Below are positions 1 through 7,868 of a stretch of DNA of 64,000 bases, piece after piece. The DNA comes from Staphylococcus petrasii. Its GTDB lineage: Bacteria > Bacillota > Bacilli > Staphylococcales > Staphylococcaceae. The notes under the pieces were generated by a model. The model made no database searches and had not been told where the DNA came from. It saw nothing but the letters and a program-made list of their open reading frames with translations. Location: NCBI RefSeq assembly GCF_002902565.1, contig NZ_PPRC01000013.1, positions 27,481 to 91,480 of the forward strand. Direction: 5' to 3'. Numbering within the stretch: position 1 is the first letter of the stretch; each line of letters opens with the position of its first letter. The translations under genes and the position numbers were made by a program.

Positions 1-204
1 GAAGATAAAGTAACTACTACCGAACACGAATATGAATTTGGAATTGTTAGATTAACAACCTATAAATGTAAACTAAATAATGAACTTCCTACTTTGACTG
101 AACATAAAGCAATTAAATGGTTGCCATTAGATGAATTAAAAACATTGGAATGGGCCCCAGCTGATGTACCAGCAGTAGATATAATTATAGGAGAAGCAAA
201 ATAA
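1..204 (+). CDS. NUDIX (MutT-like) hydrolase, C-terminal fragment
   Basis: The frame is open from the left edge, so the 5' part and the NUDIX box lie outside the window; 67 residues remain. The visible part has the pattern of the C-terminal half of small MutT-like nucleoside triphosphate pyrophosphohydrolases: a strand-rich segment, then HKAIKWLPLDEL and a tail with LEWAPADVPAV, typical of the subfamily that hydrolyses damaged dNTPs. The stop overlaps the next start (TAATG), so it is translationally coupled to the helicase gene, which suggests the two work together. The family call rests on tail similarity only, because the catalytic box cannot be seen. Confidence 0.72.
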   Translation, partial: EDKVTTTEHEYEFGIVRLTTYKCKLNNELPTLTEHKAIKWLPLDELKTLEWAPADVPAVDIIIGEAK

Positions 205-2660
205 TGGAAGAAAAAGTACTTTCAAACCTTCAACAATCTTTAAATAAAGGATTTATAGATAAAAATATCACACATGAAGGAAATATGAATCCTAAATTAC
301 TTAATAATAGTAAAAATCAAAATATACTTTCATCAATAATTAGTGAATTAGATAAATGTATTAGTTTTTATATATCTGTAGCTTTTATTACAGAAAGTGG
401 TTTAGCTAGTTTAAAAGCTGTATTGAGTGACTTAAACGATCGAGGAGTAAAAGGCAGAATTATTACTTCTAATTATTTAGGATTTAACACGCCTAAAATG
501 TATAAAGAATTACTGAAACTTGAAAATGTAGAGGTACGTTTAACTGATATATCAGGGTTCCACGCTAAGGGATATATTTTTGAGCATGAAAACTACTCTT
601 CAATGATTATCGGAAGTTCAAATTTAACTTCAACAGCATTAAAAATTAATTATGAACATAATGTTATGTTATCTACTCATAAAAATGGTGATTTGATTTA
701 TAATGTAAAAAATCAATTTGAGGATCTTTGGGAAAATAGCGTTCCATTGAATGTTGATTGGATAAAGGAATATGAAGAGAGTTTTGAATCAAAAATATAT
801 AGAGACTTTTTAGAATTAAATAAAGAACATAATAAAAGACTTGAAAAGTTTACTAATTCAAATGAAATAAAACCAAATTTAATGCAAGAAGAAGCCTTAA
901 TGGGTTTAAAAAAACTTAGGGAAGCTGATGAACATAAAGGGTTAGTTATTTCAGCTACAGGAACAGGGAAAACGATATTATGTGCTTTAGATGTCAGAAA
1001 CTATGCTCCCAAAAAGTTTTTATTTATAGTTCATAATGAAGGTATTTTGAAAAAAGCAAAGGAAGAATTTAAAAAGGTTTTACCACACGAAAATGAAGAA
1101 GATTTCGGCCTTTATACAGGAAATGAAAAAAATTCTAATGCAAAATACATTTTCGCAACTATTCAAACATTATCGAAAGAAGATAATTATAATTCATTCC
1201 GTAAAGATGAATTTGATTACATAGTATTTGATGAAGCACATAGAACAGCTGCAAGAACTTATCAAACCATATTTAATTATTTCACACCTGATTTTATGTT
1301 AGGAATGACAGCTACACCAGAAAGAACAGATGAAGGCAATATTTTTGAACTATTTGATAATAATGTAGCATATGAAATTAGGTTACCTAAGGCTCTAGAA
1401 AGTGATATATTATGTCCTTTCCATTATTTTGGAGTAACAGATTATGTACATAATGGTGTTGAAAAAAATGAGTTATCAGATTTAAAAGAATTAGTCGCGG
1501 AGGAAAGAATAGATCATATTATCAATAAAACAAATTATTATGGTTATTCAGGCGAGGAGTTAAAAGGCTTAATTTTTGTGAGTAGAAAAGAAGAAGCCAT
1601 AGAAATAGCTCAAAAATTAACTTTAAGAGGTCTTCCAAGTAAATCTTTAATAGGCACAGATAGCCAAAATAAAAGATTAAAAATCATTGGAGAATTAGTG
1701 GACGGTTCCATTAATTATATAGTAGTTGTTGATTTATTTAATGAAGGTATTGATATTCCAGAAGTTAATCAAATTGTTATGTTAAGAAGCACCCAATCTA
1801 GCATAATATTTATCCAACAATTGGGTAGAGGACTTAGAAAAAGCTCTAATAAAGAATTTGTTACGATTATTGATTTTATAGGAAATTACAAAAATAACTA
1901 TCTTATTCCAATTGCTCTTTCAGATAATCAATCGCAAAATAAAGATGATTATCGTAGATTTATGACTAATCCTAATCAATTAGAAGGAGTATCGACTATA
2001 AATTTTGAAGAAATTGCTAAAAAGAAAATCTATGAAGCGATTGATAAAGCAACACTAAATAGTATGCAGATCATTAAAGAAGCATTTAAAAAGGTAAAAG
2101 AAAGAATTGGTAAAACACCAATGCTTATAGATTTTATTGAACAAAATTCTATAGATCCAAAAGTTATACTATCAAAAAATGAATTTGGAAATTATTATTT
2201 ATTTTTAAGAAAATATGATTATACTAATCAACAATTTAGTGAAGATGCAATTAAAAATTTAACATTCTTATCACGTGAAATTTTGCCAGGGCTAAAAAGA
2301 TCAGATTACTTAGTATTAGAAAAAATAATTGAGGGAGATAAAACTTTTGACCAATTATGTGCTCAATTAGAATTTATTAATAAAGAAGATATCAATACTT
2401 CTTTAAAAATTTTGTCACTAAGTTACTTTGGTAAAAATGAACAAGCAAGATATGGAAATCCAATAATAGAGTATAATAATATTATTTCTTTAAGTAAGAC
2501 ATTTAAAAGTTATCTTGGAAATAAAGATTATCAAGATTATGTCGATGATATTATTGCAGTCGCAAAATATTATAATAATAAGTTTCAAGAAAGTGGAAAT
2601 AATTTAATTTTATATAATCAATATTCCAGATTAGATTTTCTCAAATTAGTAAATTGGTGA
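204..2660 (+). CDS. PLD-nuclease/SF2 helicase of the DUF3427 family, truncated by an in-frame TGA
   Basis: The 818-residue product has three visible parts. An N-terminal phospholipase-D-like nuclease region has HAK at residues 120-122 and GSSNLT near 137. An SF2 DEAD/DEAH helicase core follows, with Walker A ATGTGKT near 251, DEAH 343-346, TAT 369-371 and QQLGRGLR near 538. A helical C-terminal region completes it. Proteins of this architecture normally end in a DUF3427 domain; here that domain follows in the same frame after a single TGA at 2658-2660. The start overlaps the NUDIX stop. The acidic residue expected after HxKx4 is E rather than D. A nuclease-helicase coupled to a nucleotide hydrolase suggests DNA defence or repair. 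Both motor and nuclease motifs are intact, so the truncated protein may keep activity. Function is inferred. Confidence 0.85.
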   Translation: MEEKVLSNLQQSLNKGFIDKNITHEGNMNPKLLNNSKNQNILSSIISELDKCISFYISVAFITESGLASLKAVLSDLNDRGVKGRIITSNYLGFNTPKMYKELLKLENVEVRLTDISGFHAKGYIFEHENYSSMIIGSSNLTSTALKINYEHNVMLSTHKNGDLIYNVKNQFEDLWENSVPLNVDWIKEYEESFESKIYRDFLELNKEHNKRLEKFTNSNEIKPNLMQEEALMGLKKLREADEHKGLVISATGTGKTILCALDVRNYAPKKFLFIVHNEGILKKAKEEFKKVLPHENEEDFGLYTGNEKNSNAKYIFATIQTLSKEDNYNSFRKDEFDYIVFDEAHRTAARTYQTIFNYFTPDFMLGMTATPERTDEGNIFELFDNNVAYEIRLPKALESDILCPFHYFGVTDYVHNGVEKNELSDLKELVAEERIDHIINKTNYYGYSGEELKGLIFVSRKEEAIEIAQKLTLRGLPSKSLIGTDSQNKRLKIIGELVDGSINYIVVVDLFNEGIDIPEVNQIVMLRSTQSSIIFIQQLGRGLRKSSNKEFVTIIDFIGNYKNNYLIPIALSDNQSQNKDDYRRFMTNPNQLEGVSTINFEEIAKKKIYEAIDKATLNSMQIIKEAFKKVKERIGKTPMLIDFIEQNSIDPKVILSKNEFGNYYLFLRKYDYTNQQFSEDAIKNLTFLSREILPGLKRSDYLVLEKIIEGDKTFDQLCAQLEFINKEDINTSLKILSLSYFGKNEQARYGNPIIEYNNIISLSKTFKSYLGNKDYQDYVDDIIAVAKYYNNKFQESGNNLILYNQYSRLDFLKLVNW

Positions 2661-2675
2661 AATGATGAAAAAAAT

Positions 2676-3071
2676 ATGAGTAATAATATTTACGGATATA
2701 GAGTATTAGACAATTTTATTCCTGTATTTATAACTTATAAAAAGTCTGAAGATATTGATGATAATATTAAATATGAGGATCATTTTTTAAGTCAAGATGA
2801 ATTAGCTTGGGTTTCAAGAGCTAATGCTTCATTAAAAAGTAATGAAATTCAAGATATAATACATCATAAAGAAAAGAATAAAAATATTTATATCTTTGTG
2901 AAGAAAAGCGACGCTGAAGGAACATTACACTATTATCTAGGAGAAGCAGAGTATATTGAAGGCACTGCTAAAGAAGAAAGTAGAAATATTGGCGATAGAG
3001 TAGTAACTATGAATTTGGCTATGAAATCTTCAATAAGAGACGATATATATAGATATATTGTAGAAGAATAG
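2676..3071 (+). pseudogene. DUF3427 C-terminal domain severed from the upstream helicase
   Basis: The 131 residues read like the C-terminal DUF3427 domain: IKYEDHFLS, LAWVSRANASLKSNEI, IYIFVKKSD and YYLGEAEYI occur in the family order. The frame is the same as the helicase (2676 is 824 codons after 204), separated by one TGA and five sense codons. There is no good Shine-Dalgarno sequence before the ATG (an A-rich run precedes it), so independent translation is doubtful. It is best read as the 3' end of a gene broken by one nonsense change. UGA readthrough or a separate subunit remain possible. A strong terminator follows, marking the end of the operon. Confidence 0.75.
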
Positions 3072-3088
3072 TTTTTTAACTAAAGATT

Positions 3089-3130
3089 AGCACTTTGATT
3101 TATTTAAAAGACATCAAAGTGCTTTTTTTA
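3089..3130 (+). terminator. Rho-independent terminator of the NUDIX-helicase operon
   Basis: An 11-bp stem (AGCACTTTGAT with ATCAAAGTGCT) is followed by seven T residues, 18 bases after the DUF3427 stop. Confidence 0.85.
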
Positions 3131-3135
3131 TTTTT

Positions 3136-3292
3136 TAAAATGGATGAGTGAAGCGTTGTTGGGCGACTCCTAGGGAAACAGTGACGTCAGAAGACCTTAG
3201 AATGACCCATAGATTTATCTATGAGGTCATTCTGGCTGAGACGGCATCCCTGGAAAGTGCCACAACAAAAGTGAAGCGATAAATCCATTTAA
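3136..3292. repeat. Structured intergenic repeat, family A, copy 1
   Basis: Outer arms AAATGGAT and ATCCATTT enclose a second pair built around GTTGTTGGGCGACTCC and CCACAAC, with an inner hairpin AGAATGACC / GGTCATTCT near 3199-3232. The layout (outer arms, GTTGT...ACAAC arms, CCTaGGG-type blocks) matches the copies at 8133-8208 and 32031-32157, but the centre differs. No open frame fits it. It resembles a folded, non-coding dispersed element. Confidence 0.6.
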
Positions 3293-3375
3293 AAAATATA
3301 TAAATTTCTCTCTTTAACTAAATACTATAAACATAAAAAAGTTTAGAAGGTTTTATTTTCAAAAAAATGAACTAT

Positions 3376-3393
3376 TTGTGAAAAGTATCACAA
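3376..3393. promoter_or_regulatory. 18-bp near-palindrome, Rex- or ArcR/CRP-like operator
   Basis: TTGTGA and TCACAA arms are separated by six A/T-rich bases. The same spacing is shared by Rex sites and by the TGTGA-N6-TCACA sites of CRP-family ArcR in staphylococci. It lies just upstream of the promoter of the 63-residue gene, so redox or anaerobic control of that gene is plausible. Which protein binds is not decided by sequence. Confidence 0.5.
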
Positions 3394-3397
3394 AATG

Positions 3398-3421
3398 CTT
3401 TAAAAATTTTTAAAAGGGTGT
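3398..3421 (+). promoter_or_regulatory. Possible sigma-B-type promoter
   Basis: CTTTAA, 12 bases, then GGGTGT: each hexamer differs by one base from the GTTTAA/GGGTAT consensus. A TATTAT box at 3421-3426 could instead be a sigma-A -10. It precedes the gene at 3470 and follows the palindrome at 3376. Confidence 0.35.
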
Positions 3422-3469
3422 ATTATTAAGAATGTAAGGAATGAGTAATAATTAATGGGAGTGATACTA

Positions 3470-3661
3470 ATGAGAAAAGTAATTGAAGAAGTTATCTTTT
3501 CTGATGAAGGCAGTTATGAAATTTATTTAAAAACTGGCGTTAATCAAGGAATGATCGGTGATATTAAAGATGGCTACTTAACAATCGATTCTATTCCATA
3601 CATTGATGCCGAACGCCTTTATTACTACGGACTCGAACGTAAATCATTAGTCACAAACTAA
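3470..3661 (+). CDS. Small hypothetical protein, 63 residues
   Basis: A short soluble, acidic protein beginning MRKVIEEVIFSDEG, with no membrane segment or known motif. The longer frame from 3455 is rejected because the GGGAGTGAT sequence at 3456-3464 is a ribosome binding site correctly spaced for the ATG at 3470. Codon use fits the genus. It is monocistronic: its own promoter region lies upstream, with the Rex/ArcR-like palindrome, and hairpins follow (a GC-rich one near 3700-3729 and the terminator at 3771). The function is unknown; the operator suggests a stress or redox setting. Confidence 0.7.
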   Translation: MRKVIEEVIFSDEGSYEIYLKTGVNQGMIGDIKDGYLTIDSIPYIDAERLYYYGLERKSLVTN

Positions 3662-3770
3662 CACCAAAATTGAATGACCTCCTATACATTCATACAGACT
3701 ATGCCCTCGGGTGAGCAAACGGGGGCATAAACATAAATATACCCCTAATCATTCTGGAATAATGTGTTGA

Positions 3771-3808
3771 AAGCCCGTGTCTTACCAAGTGAGACACGGG
3801 CTTCTATT
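3771..3808. terminator. Bidirectional terminator between convergent small genes
   Basis: A perfect 12-bp stem, AAGCCCGTGTCT with AGACACGGGCTT, sits between the stop of the + gene (3661) and the stop of the - gene (3819). The T-rich tail on + is CTATTTT. Confidence 0.75.
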
Positions 3809-3818
3809 TTAAAACGAT

Positions 3819-4088
3819 TTAAAATTGTTCTTTGAAATTCTTCTTAACTTCATTATAATCGTACACTTGATTGTATAACTTGGCTTTAATGCCATCTTCA
3901 CTTGCAAATGGCATTCTCACATTTGGAATACGATCAAGTCGTAAATTAAATTCTCTTTCTTGACGTGTACGTTGCTTCACTGACATGTCTAACCATTCTT
4001 CTTCTGTAAATAATTCTTCAAAGCGGAATGAAAAACTTGTTCTACTTTTTTCAGCACGTAACGATTGAATACGTTCTTCAAAATTCAT
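3819..4088 (-). CDS. Hypothetical protein, 89 residues, DUF1413-like pattern
   Basis: A small charged soluble protein. The section FRFEELFTEEEWLDMSV followed by R..R.EFN loosely matches the F-x-LF-x-EW-x-L-x-R-x-F pattern of DUF1413 proteins. The match is weak and unverified. AGGAGG lies six bases before the ATG, so translation is well supported. It stands alone: a terminator is shared with the convergent gene on the left, and a divergent SDR gene lies on the right. Function unknown. Confidence 0.6.
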   Translation of the reverse strand: MNFEERIQSLRAEKSRTSFSFRFEELFTEEEWLDMSVKQRTRQEREFNLRLDRIPNVRMPFASEDGIKAKLYNQVYDYNEVKKNFKEQF

Positions 4089-4273
4089 GGAATTTCCTCC
4101 TATCTATATGCCCAATACTTTGCCACATATTAACTTTATTACGTTTTTATGTTTTTTACAATTACTCGCGTGATTTTCTCTGAGAATTTTCAAAAATAAT
4201 GGTATAAGTGGGTTTAGGATTTAAAAATTTAGGAAAGGTAATCAATGAAACTAGAAAAAAGGGTGACGTAAAC

Positions 4274-4969
4274 ATGACAGAATTAAAAGAACGTGTGGCA
4301 ATTGTGACAGGTGCGAGCAGTGGGATTGGCGCAACTATCGCTAAAACACTTGCGAAAGAAGGCGTAAAAGTCGTATTAGCTGGACGTAGTGATGAGAAAC
4401 TACAAGAAGTGGCTAAAGATATGAACGAAGGCGACTTCCTAATCACACCAACGAATGTGAAATTTAAAGATGAAGTAGACGCTTTAGTGGAAAATGCGAT
4501 CGCAAAATTCGGCAAAGTAGATTTCTACGTGAACTGTGCCGGCATCAATACTTCAGCGCGTATTACGAAATATGATTTAGACGAATGGGAAGCGATGATT
4601 GATACAAATATCAAAGGTTTATTATATGGCGTGCATGCCGTATTACCTAAATTCGAAGAACAAGGTTCAGGACATCTTGTGAACTTAGCTTCAGTTTCAG
4701 CCACTGAAGTGTCTAAAGAAAGCACATTATATAGTGCGACTAAGTCAGCTGCATTAATGATATTTAATGGTTTAGAGAAAGAGCTTGCACGTACAGGTAT
4801 CAAAACGACAAGTATTCATCCTGGCATGGTAGCAACGCCTATGACAGAGAATACGGACTTTGGTGGACGTAAGAAACTTGATCCTGAAAACATTGCAGAC
4901 GCTGTGGTTTATGCTTTAACACAGCCTGACCATGTGAACGTGAACGAAATTACCGTACGACCTGTTTAA
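4274..4969 (+). CDS. Short-chain dehydrogenase/reductase (classical SDR)
   Basis: A 231-residue classical SDR. TGASSGIG near residue 12 binds the nicotinamide cofactor, NCAGI stabilises the fold, and S-Y-K catalysis is shown by the serine of LASVSAT and by YSATK. An R rather than an acidic residue after the second strand (AGRSD) favours NADP. The frame is open from 4208, but GGGTG before the ATG at 4274 and the usual SDR N-terminus set the start there. The substrate cannot be read from sequence; general NAD(P)H-dependent oxidoreductase. It stands alone and is followed by a family B repeat that carries its terminator. Confidence 0.88.
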   Translation: MTELKERVAIVTGASSGIGATIAKTLAKEGVKVVLAGRSDEKLQEVAKDMNEGDFLITPTNVKFKDEVDALVENAIAKFGKVDFYVNCAGINTSARITKYDLDEWEAMIDTNIKGLLYGVHAVLPKFEEQGSGHLVNLASVSATEVSKESTLYSATKSAALMIFNGLEKELARTGIKTTSIHPGMVATPMTENTDFGGRKKLDPENIADAVVYALTQPDHVNVNEITVRPV

Positions 4970-4984
4970 TATAATACGATGTGA

Positions 4985-5145
4985 AGAGGGGAGCGGAATA
5001 GAAATTAGAATAATTTCGTCTTTTCACCCTGACAAGGATGACTAGATTTGAAAAAAGCTTAATTTAAATGCAATTTCAAATCAGTCAACTACTGCCATCG
5101 TGTAAATTTGACTGAGACATTTGATAGTTGTCTTAGTCTTTTTTT
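4985..5145 (+). repeat. 3'-UTR repeat, family B (orientation +)
   Basis: It starts 16 bases after the SDR stop with GGGGAGCGG, contains GACAAGGATGACTAG, TTTGAAAAAAGCTTAATTTAA and CTACTGCC, and ends in the terminator at 5110-5145. The same order of blocks occurs, inverted, at 45746-45899 and 58434-58588, each time just after the stop of a gene in the same orientation. This copy is more diverged than those two. Confidence 0.75.
5110..5145 (+). terminator. Terminator at the end of the family B repeat
   Basis: GACTGAGACA pairs with TGTCTTAGTC (one G-U pair), followed by a run of seven or more T residues. Confidence 0.8.
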
Positions 5146-5264
5146 ATGTACTGAAGGTAATGTGTTGAAATGATACACTCAAAGTTAAGAAGAGTAATAC
5201 AAATGTATGCAAATTCATTTTAATATATAATTATTTTATATTACTTAAATAAGGATGGGGTATT

Positions 5265-6587
5265 ATGTCTAAGAAAGCTTTTGTTTCTTATGCAAGAACA
5301 AATGATGAACATATGCGAAGAATAGTAGAAATAAGCACATTATTAATGAAAGATCATGGCATAGAAGTTCTATTAGATGTGTGGGATTGTAAAGAGGGCG
5401 ATGATTTACATTACTATATGGAACGGATGGTTAATGATGATTCTGTTGATTATGTATTAATTTTTAGTGATTCAAATTATTGTAATAAAGCTAATGGTAG
5501 AGAAGGAGGAGTAGGAACTGAAAGTACTATAATTACCTCACAAATATATGATAAACAAAATGATAGTAAATTTATACCAATCTTTTTTGAATTACTTGAG
5601 GAGGGTAAGCCTTCTTTACCCACTTTTTGTACCACGAGATATGCGATAGATATGACAAACGAAGATTTAGATATTGAAAAGGCTGAAGAAATTGGCAGAA
5701 GAATAAATGATAAACCAAAATTTGCAAAACCTAAATTAGGTAAAGTTCCAGATTATGATAATGAAGATTTCGATTTAAAAAAAGTATTTAAAAAACTCGA
5801 AAACTCAAAAGACTATAACGAAAGAAAAAATTTTGAAGAAGCTCTAAATACTATATATGACTTTTTAATTGACTTTGAAAAAGATGGAAATGAATATAAC
5901 CAAGAAGAATTGCTTAAAATGAAAACGATATTAGAATATTGGAAACAAATTATTGAATATGCAATAAGCAAGGAGAAATTTTATTTCAGGGAGTTGATTA
6001 TTGAACATTATAATAAATGTTTAAAAGATGTAGAAAATGATTATAAAAATCCAATGATAAAAATATTTAATTATTTTTCATTTTTACTGTTAGTAAAGGA
6101 ATTATTAACTTATGATGATAGTGAATTTTTAAAGGACATTTTATTTCAAAAATATACATATTTAAGGAAAGAATATCATTTTAATATTTTGAGCTCATAT
6201 CCTCATAATTTAGTTATAAGTTCCAATTATAATATAGAAAATTTGAAAAAACATTTATTAACACTTTATTTTGATGAAAAAGAGATTCCAAAAATTGAAG
6301 AAACTGATGTTATTCTGTATACTGCAAGCTTATTTATTATTCCTGGAAGTAATATGTATAATGTTTGGCATGGTAGTTTATTATATGAAAAGTGGCCTAT
6401 TAAATTAATGGATAGAAACAATACTCTTGTAAATAGATTTAAAAATAAAGAAATTTTTGAAAGATATTCTTTTCTATTTGATGGTTCAAAAGATAGTTTA
6501 ATAGATAAAATTGAACATAATAATTCTTTGGATAATCTTCCTACAATACTTAATTTAGTAAATAAAAATGAACTTTGTAGCTATTAA
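5265..6587 (+). CDS. SEFIR-domain (TIR-like) protein, candidate antiphage effector
   Basis: 440 residues. The first ~130 residues form a SEFIR domain: KAFVSYAR at the N-terminus, LLDVWDCKEGDD, VDYVLIFSDSNYCNKA, and GREGGVGTE followed by FIPIFFE. These are the hallmark blocks of bacterial SEFIR proteins, which are TIR relatives. The remaining ~300 residues are helical, Lys/Glu/Asn-rich and unrecognised; they could be a sensor. No signal peptide or membrane segment is seen. AAGGATGGGG before the ATG is a good ribosome site. Stand-alone SEFIR proteins are known as an abortive-infection type of phage defence, acting on NAD. Here that role is inferred. The gene is AT-rich and near a second defence-like operon. 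Confidence 0.8.
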   Translation: MSKKAFVSYARTNDEHMRRIVEISTLLMKDHGIEVLLDVWDCKEGDDLHYYMERMVNDDSVDYVLIFSDSNYCNKANGREGGVGTESTIITSQIYDKQNDSKFIPIFFELLEEGKPSLPTFCTTRYAIDMTNEDLDIEKAEEIGRRINDKPKFAKPKLGKVPDYDNEDFDLKKVFKKLENSKDYNERKNFEEALNTIYDFLIDFEKDGNEYNQEELLKMKTILEYWKQIIEYAISKEKFYFRELIIEHYNKCLKDVENDYKNPMIKIFNYFSFLLLVKELLTYDDSEFLKDILFQKYTYLRKEYHFNILSSYPHNLVISSNYNIENLKKHLLTLYFDEKEIPKIEETDVILYTASLFIIPGSNMYNVWHGSLLYEKWPIKLMDRNNTLVNRFKNKEIFERYSFLFDGSKDSLIDKIEHNNSLDNLPTILNLVNKNELCSY

Positions 6588-6617
6588 TTCAAAATAAGAA
6601 AGTTGAAGTTCATTTTT
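6566..6617 (+). terminator. Terminator overlapping the SEFIR stop codon
   Basis: AAATGAACTT at 6566-6575 lies inside the last codons of the SEFIR gene and pairs perfectly with AAGTTCATTT at 6606-6615, which runs into a T tract. It separates SEFIR from the M20 peptidase, whose ribosome site follows directly. Confidence 0.6.
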
Positions 6618-6635
6618 AAAGAAGGAGTGGCTGAG

Positions 6636-7868
6636 ATGGAACAACGTCTTTATGAGTTATTGGATTTATTGGTGCGATTTAATACGGAGAGTCCGCCGGG
6701 GCGTAATACGGATCCGTTGCAGGATGAGATTGAGCAGTTGTTTCGTGATTTAGGTTTCGAGATTCAGCGTGAGCGTCTGTATGATAATGATAGTGTGATT
6801 GTGGCGACGTTGAAGGGTGAGGATCCTGAGGCGCCGAAATTAATCTTGAATGGTCATGTGGATGTGGCGTCTGTGGAGGATGACTCGAATTGGGAGTATC
6901 CGCCGTTTCAACTTACTGAGCACCAAGGTTGGTTATATGGCCGTGGTGTGAGTGATATGAAGGGCGGTATGGCATCGTTATTCTATGTTCTTGAAAAGTT
7001 GCATCAAGAAGGTCGCCAGCCTAAAGGTGATATTATTGTGCAATCGGTTGTAGGTGAAGAGGTCGGTGAAGCGGGTACGAAATTGGCATGTGAAATAGGA
7101 CCTAAAGCCGATTTAGCGTTGGTGTTAGATACGAGCGAGAATATGGCGCTAGGACAAGGTGGTGTGATTACCGGTTGGATTACGGTTAAAAGTAAGAATA
7201 CCATTCACGATGGTGCACGTAGTCAAACGATTCATGCAGGCGGTGGATTATTTGGTGCGAGTGCGATTGAAAAGATGACGAAGATTATTCAAGCGTTAAA
7301 TGAATTAGAACAGCATTGGGCGGTCATGAAACACAGTCCCGGTATGCCACCAGGTGCAAATACGATTAACCCTGCCGTCATTGAAGGGGGACGTCATCCA
7401 GCGTTTATAGCGGACGAATGTCGTTTATGGATTACGGTGCATTACTTACCGAATGAAAGCTATGAAGAGGTTGTCGCTGAAATTGAAGATTACTTAAACC
7501 GTGTAGCAGAAGCGGATATTTGGCTTCGCGAGAACCCATTACAATTTGAATGGGGCGGTGAATCTATGATTGAAGATAAAGGCGAAATCTTCCCAAGCTT
7601 TACAATTCCTTTAGACCATCCTGGATTTAAACAATTACAAGAGGCGCATCGTGATGTTCATAGCAGTGACATGCAACATGGTATGAGCACAACAGTAACA
7701 GATGGTGGCTGGACAGCCCATTTTGGTATACCGACGATACTGTATGGCCCAGGAAGTCTAGAAGAAGCCCATAGCATAGATGAAAAAATAGAAGCTGATG
7801 AATTAAGCACCTATAGCAACGTACTCTACACATTCCTCAACCATTGGTACGACCATCCAGAAAAATAA
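6636..7868 (+). CDS. M20 family metallopeptidase (ArgE/DapE-like deacetylase)
   Basis: 410 residues. Zinc and catalytic motifs of the M20 family are in order: NGHVDVAS near residue 80, GRGVSDMKGGMA near 105, and the EE of VVGEEVGEAG near 140. A dimerisation domain lies in the middle, and the late metal-ligand region is TILYGPGSLEEAHSIDE. The relatives are acetylornithine deacetylase and succinyl-diaminopimelate desuccinylase; the exact substrate is not decided. The start at 6636 is set by AAGGAG, not the upstream ATG. The first ~80 codons prefer GAG, CAG, TTG, CCG and GCG, while the rest use GAA, TTA and CCA as the neighbours do. This may be a recombinant 5' end. Confidence 0.85.
   Translation: MEQRLYELLDLLVRFNTESPPGRNTDPLQDEIEQLFRDLGFEIQRERLYDNDSVIVATLKGEDPEAPKLILNGHVDVASVEDDSNWEYPPFQLTEHQGWLYGRGVSDMKGGMASLFYVLEKLHQEGRQPKGDIIVQSVVGEEVGEAGTKLACEIGPKADLALVLDTSENMALGQGGVITGWITVKSKNTIHDGARSQTIHAGGGLFGASAIEKMTKIIQALNELEQHWAVMKHSPGMPPGANTINPAVIEGGRHPAFIADECRLWITVHYLPNESYEEVVAEIEDYLNRVAEADIWLRENPLQFEWGGESMIEDKGEIFPSFTIPLDHPGFKQLQEAHRDVHSSDMQHGMSTTVTDGGWTAHFGIPTILYGPGSLEEAHSIDEKIEADELSTYSNVLYTFLNHWYDHPEK

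Noticed and set aside
2676..3071. Independent small gene for DUF3427 domain
   Set aside because: Same frame as the helicase, no Shine-Dalgarno sequence, and the domain is normally the C-terminus of the helicase.
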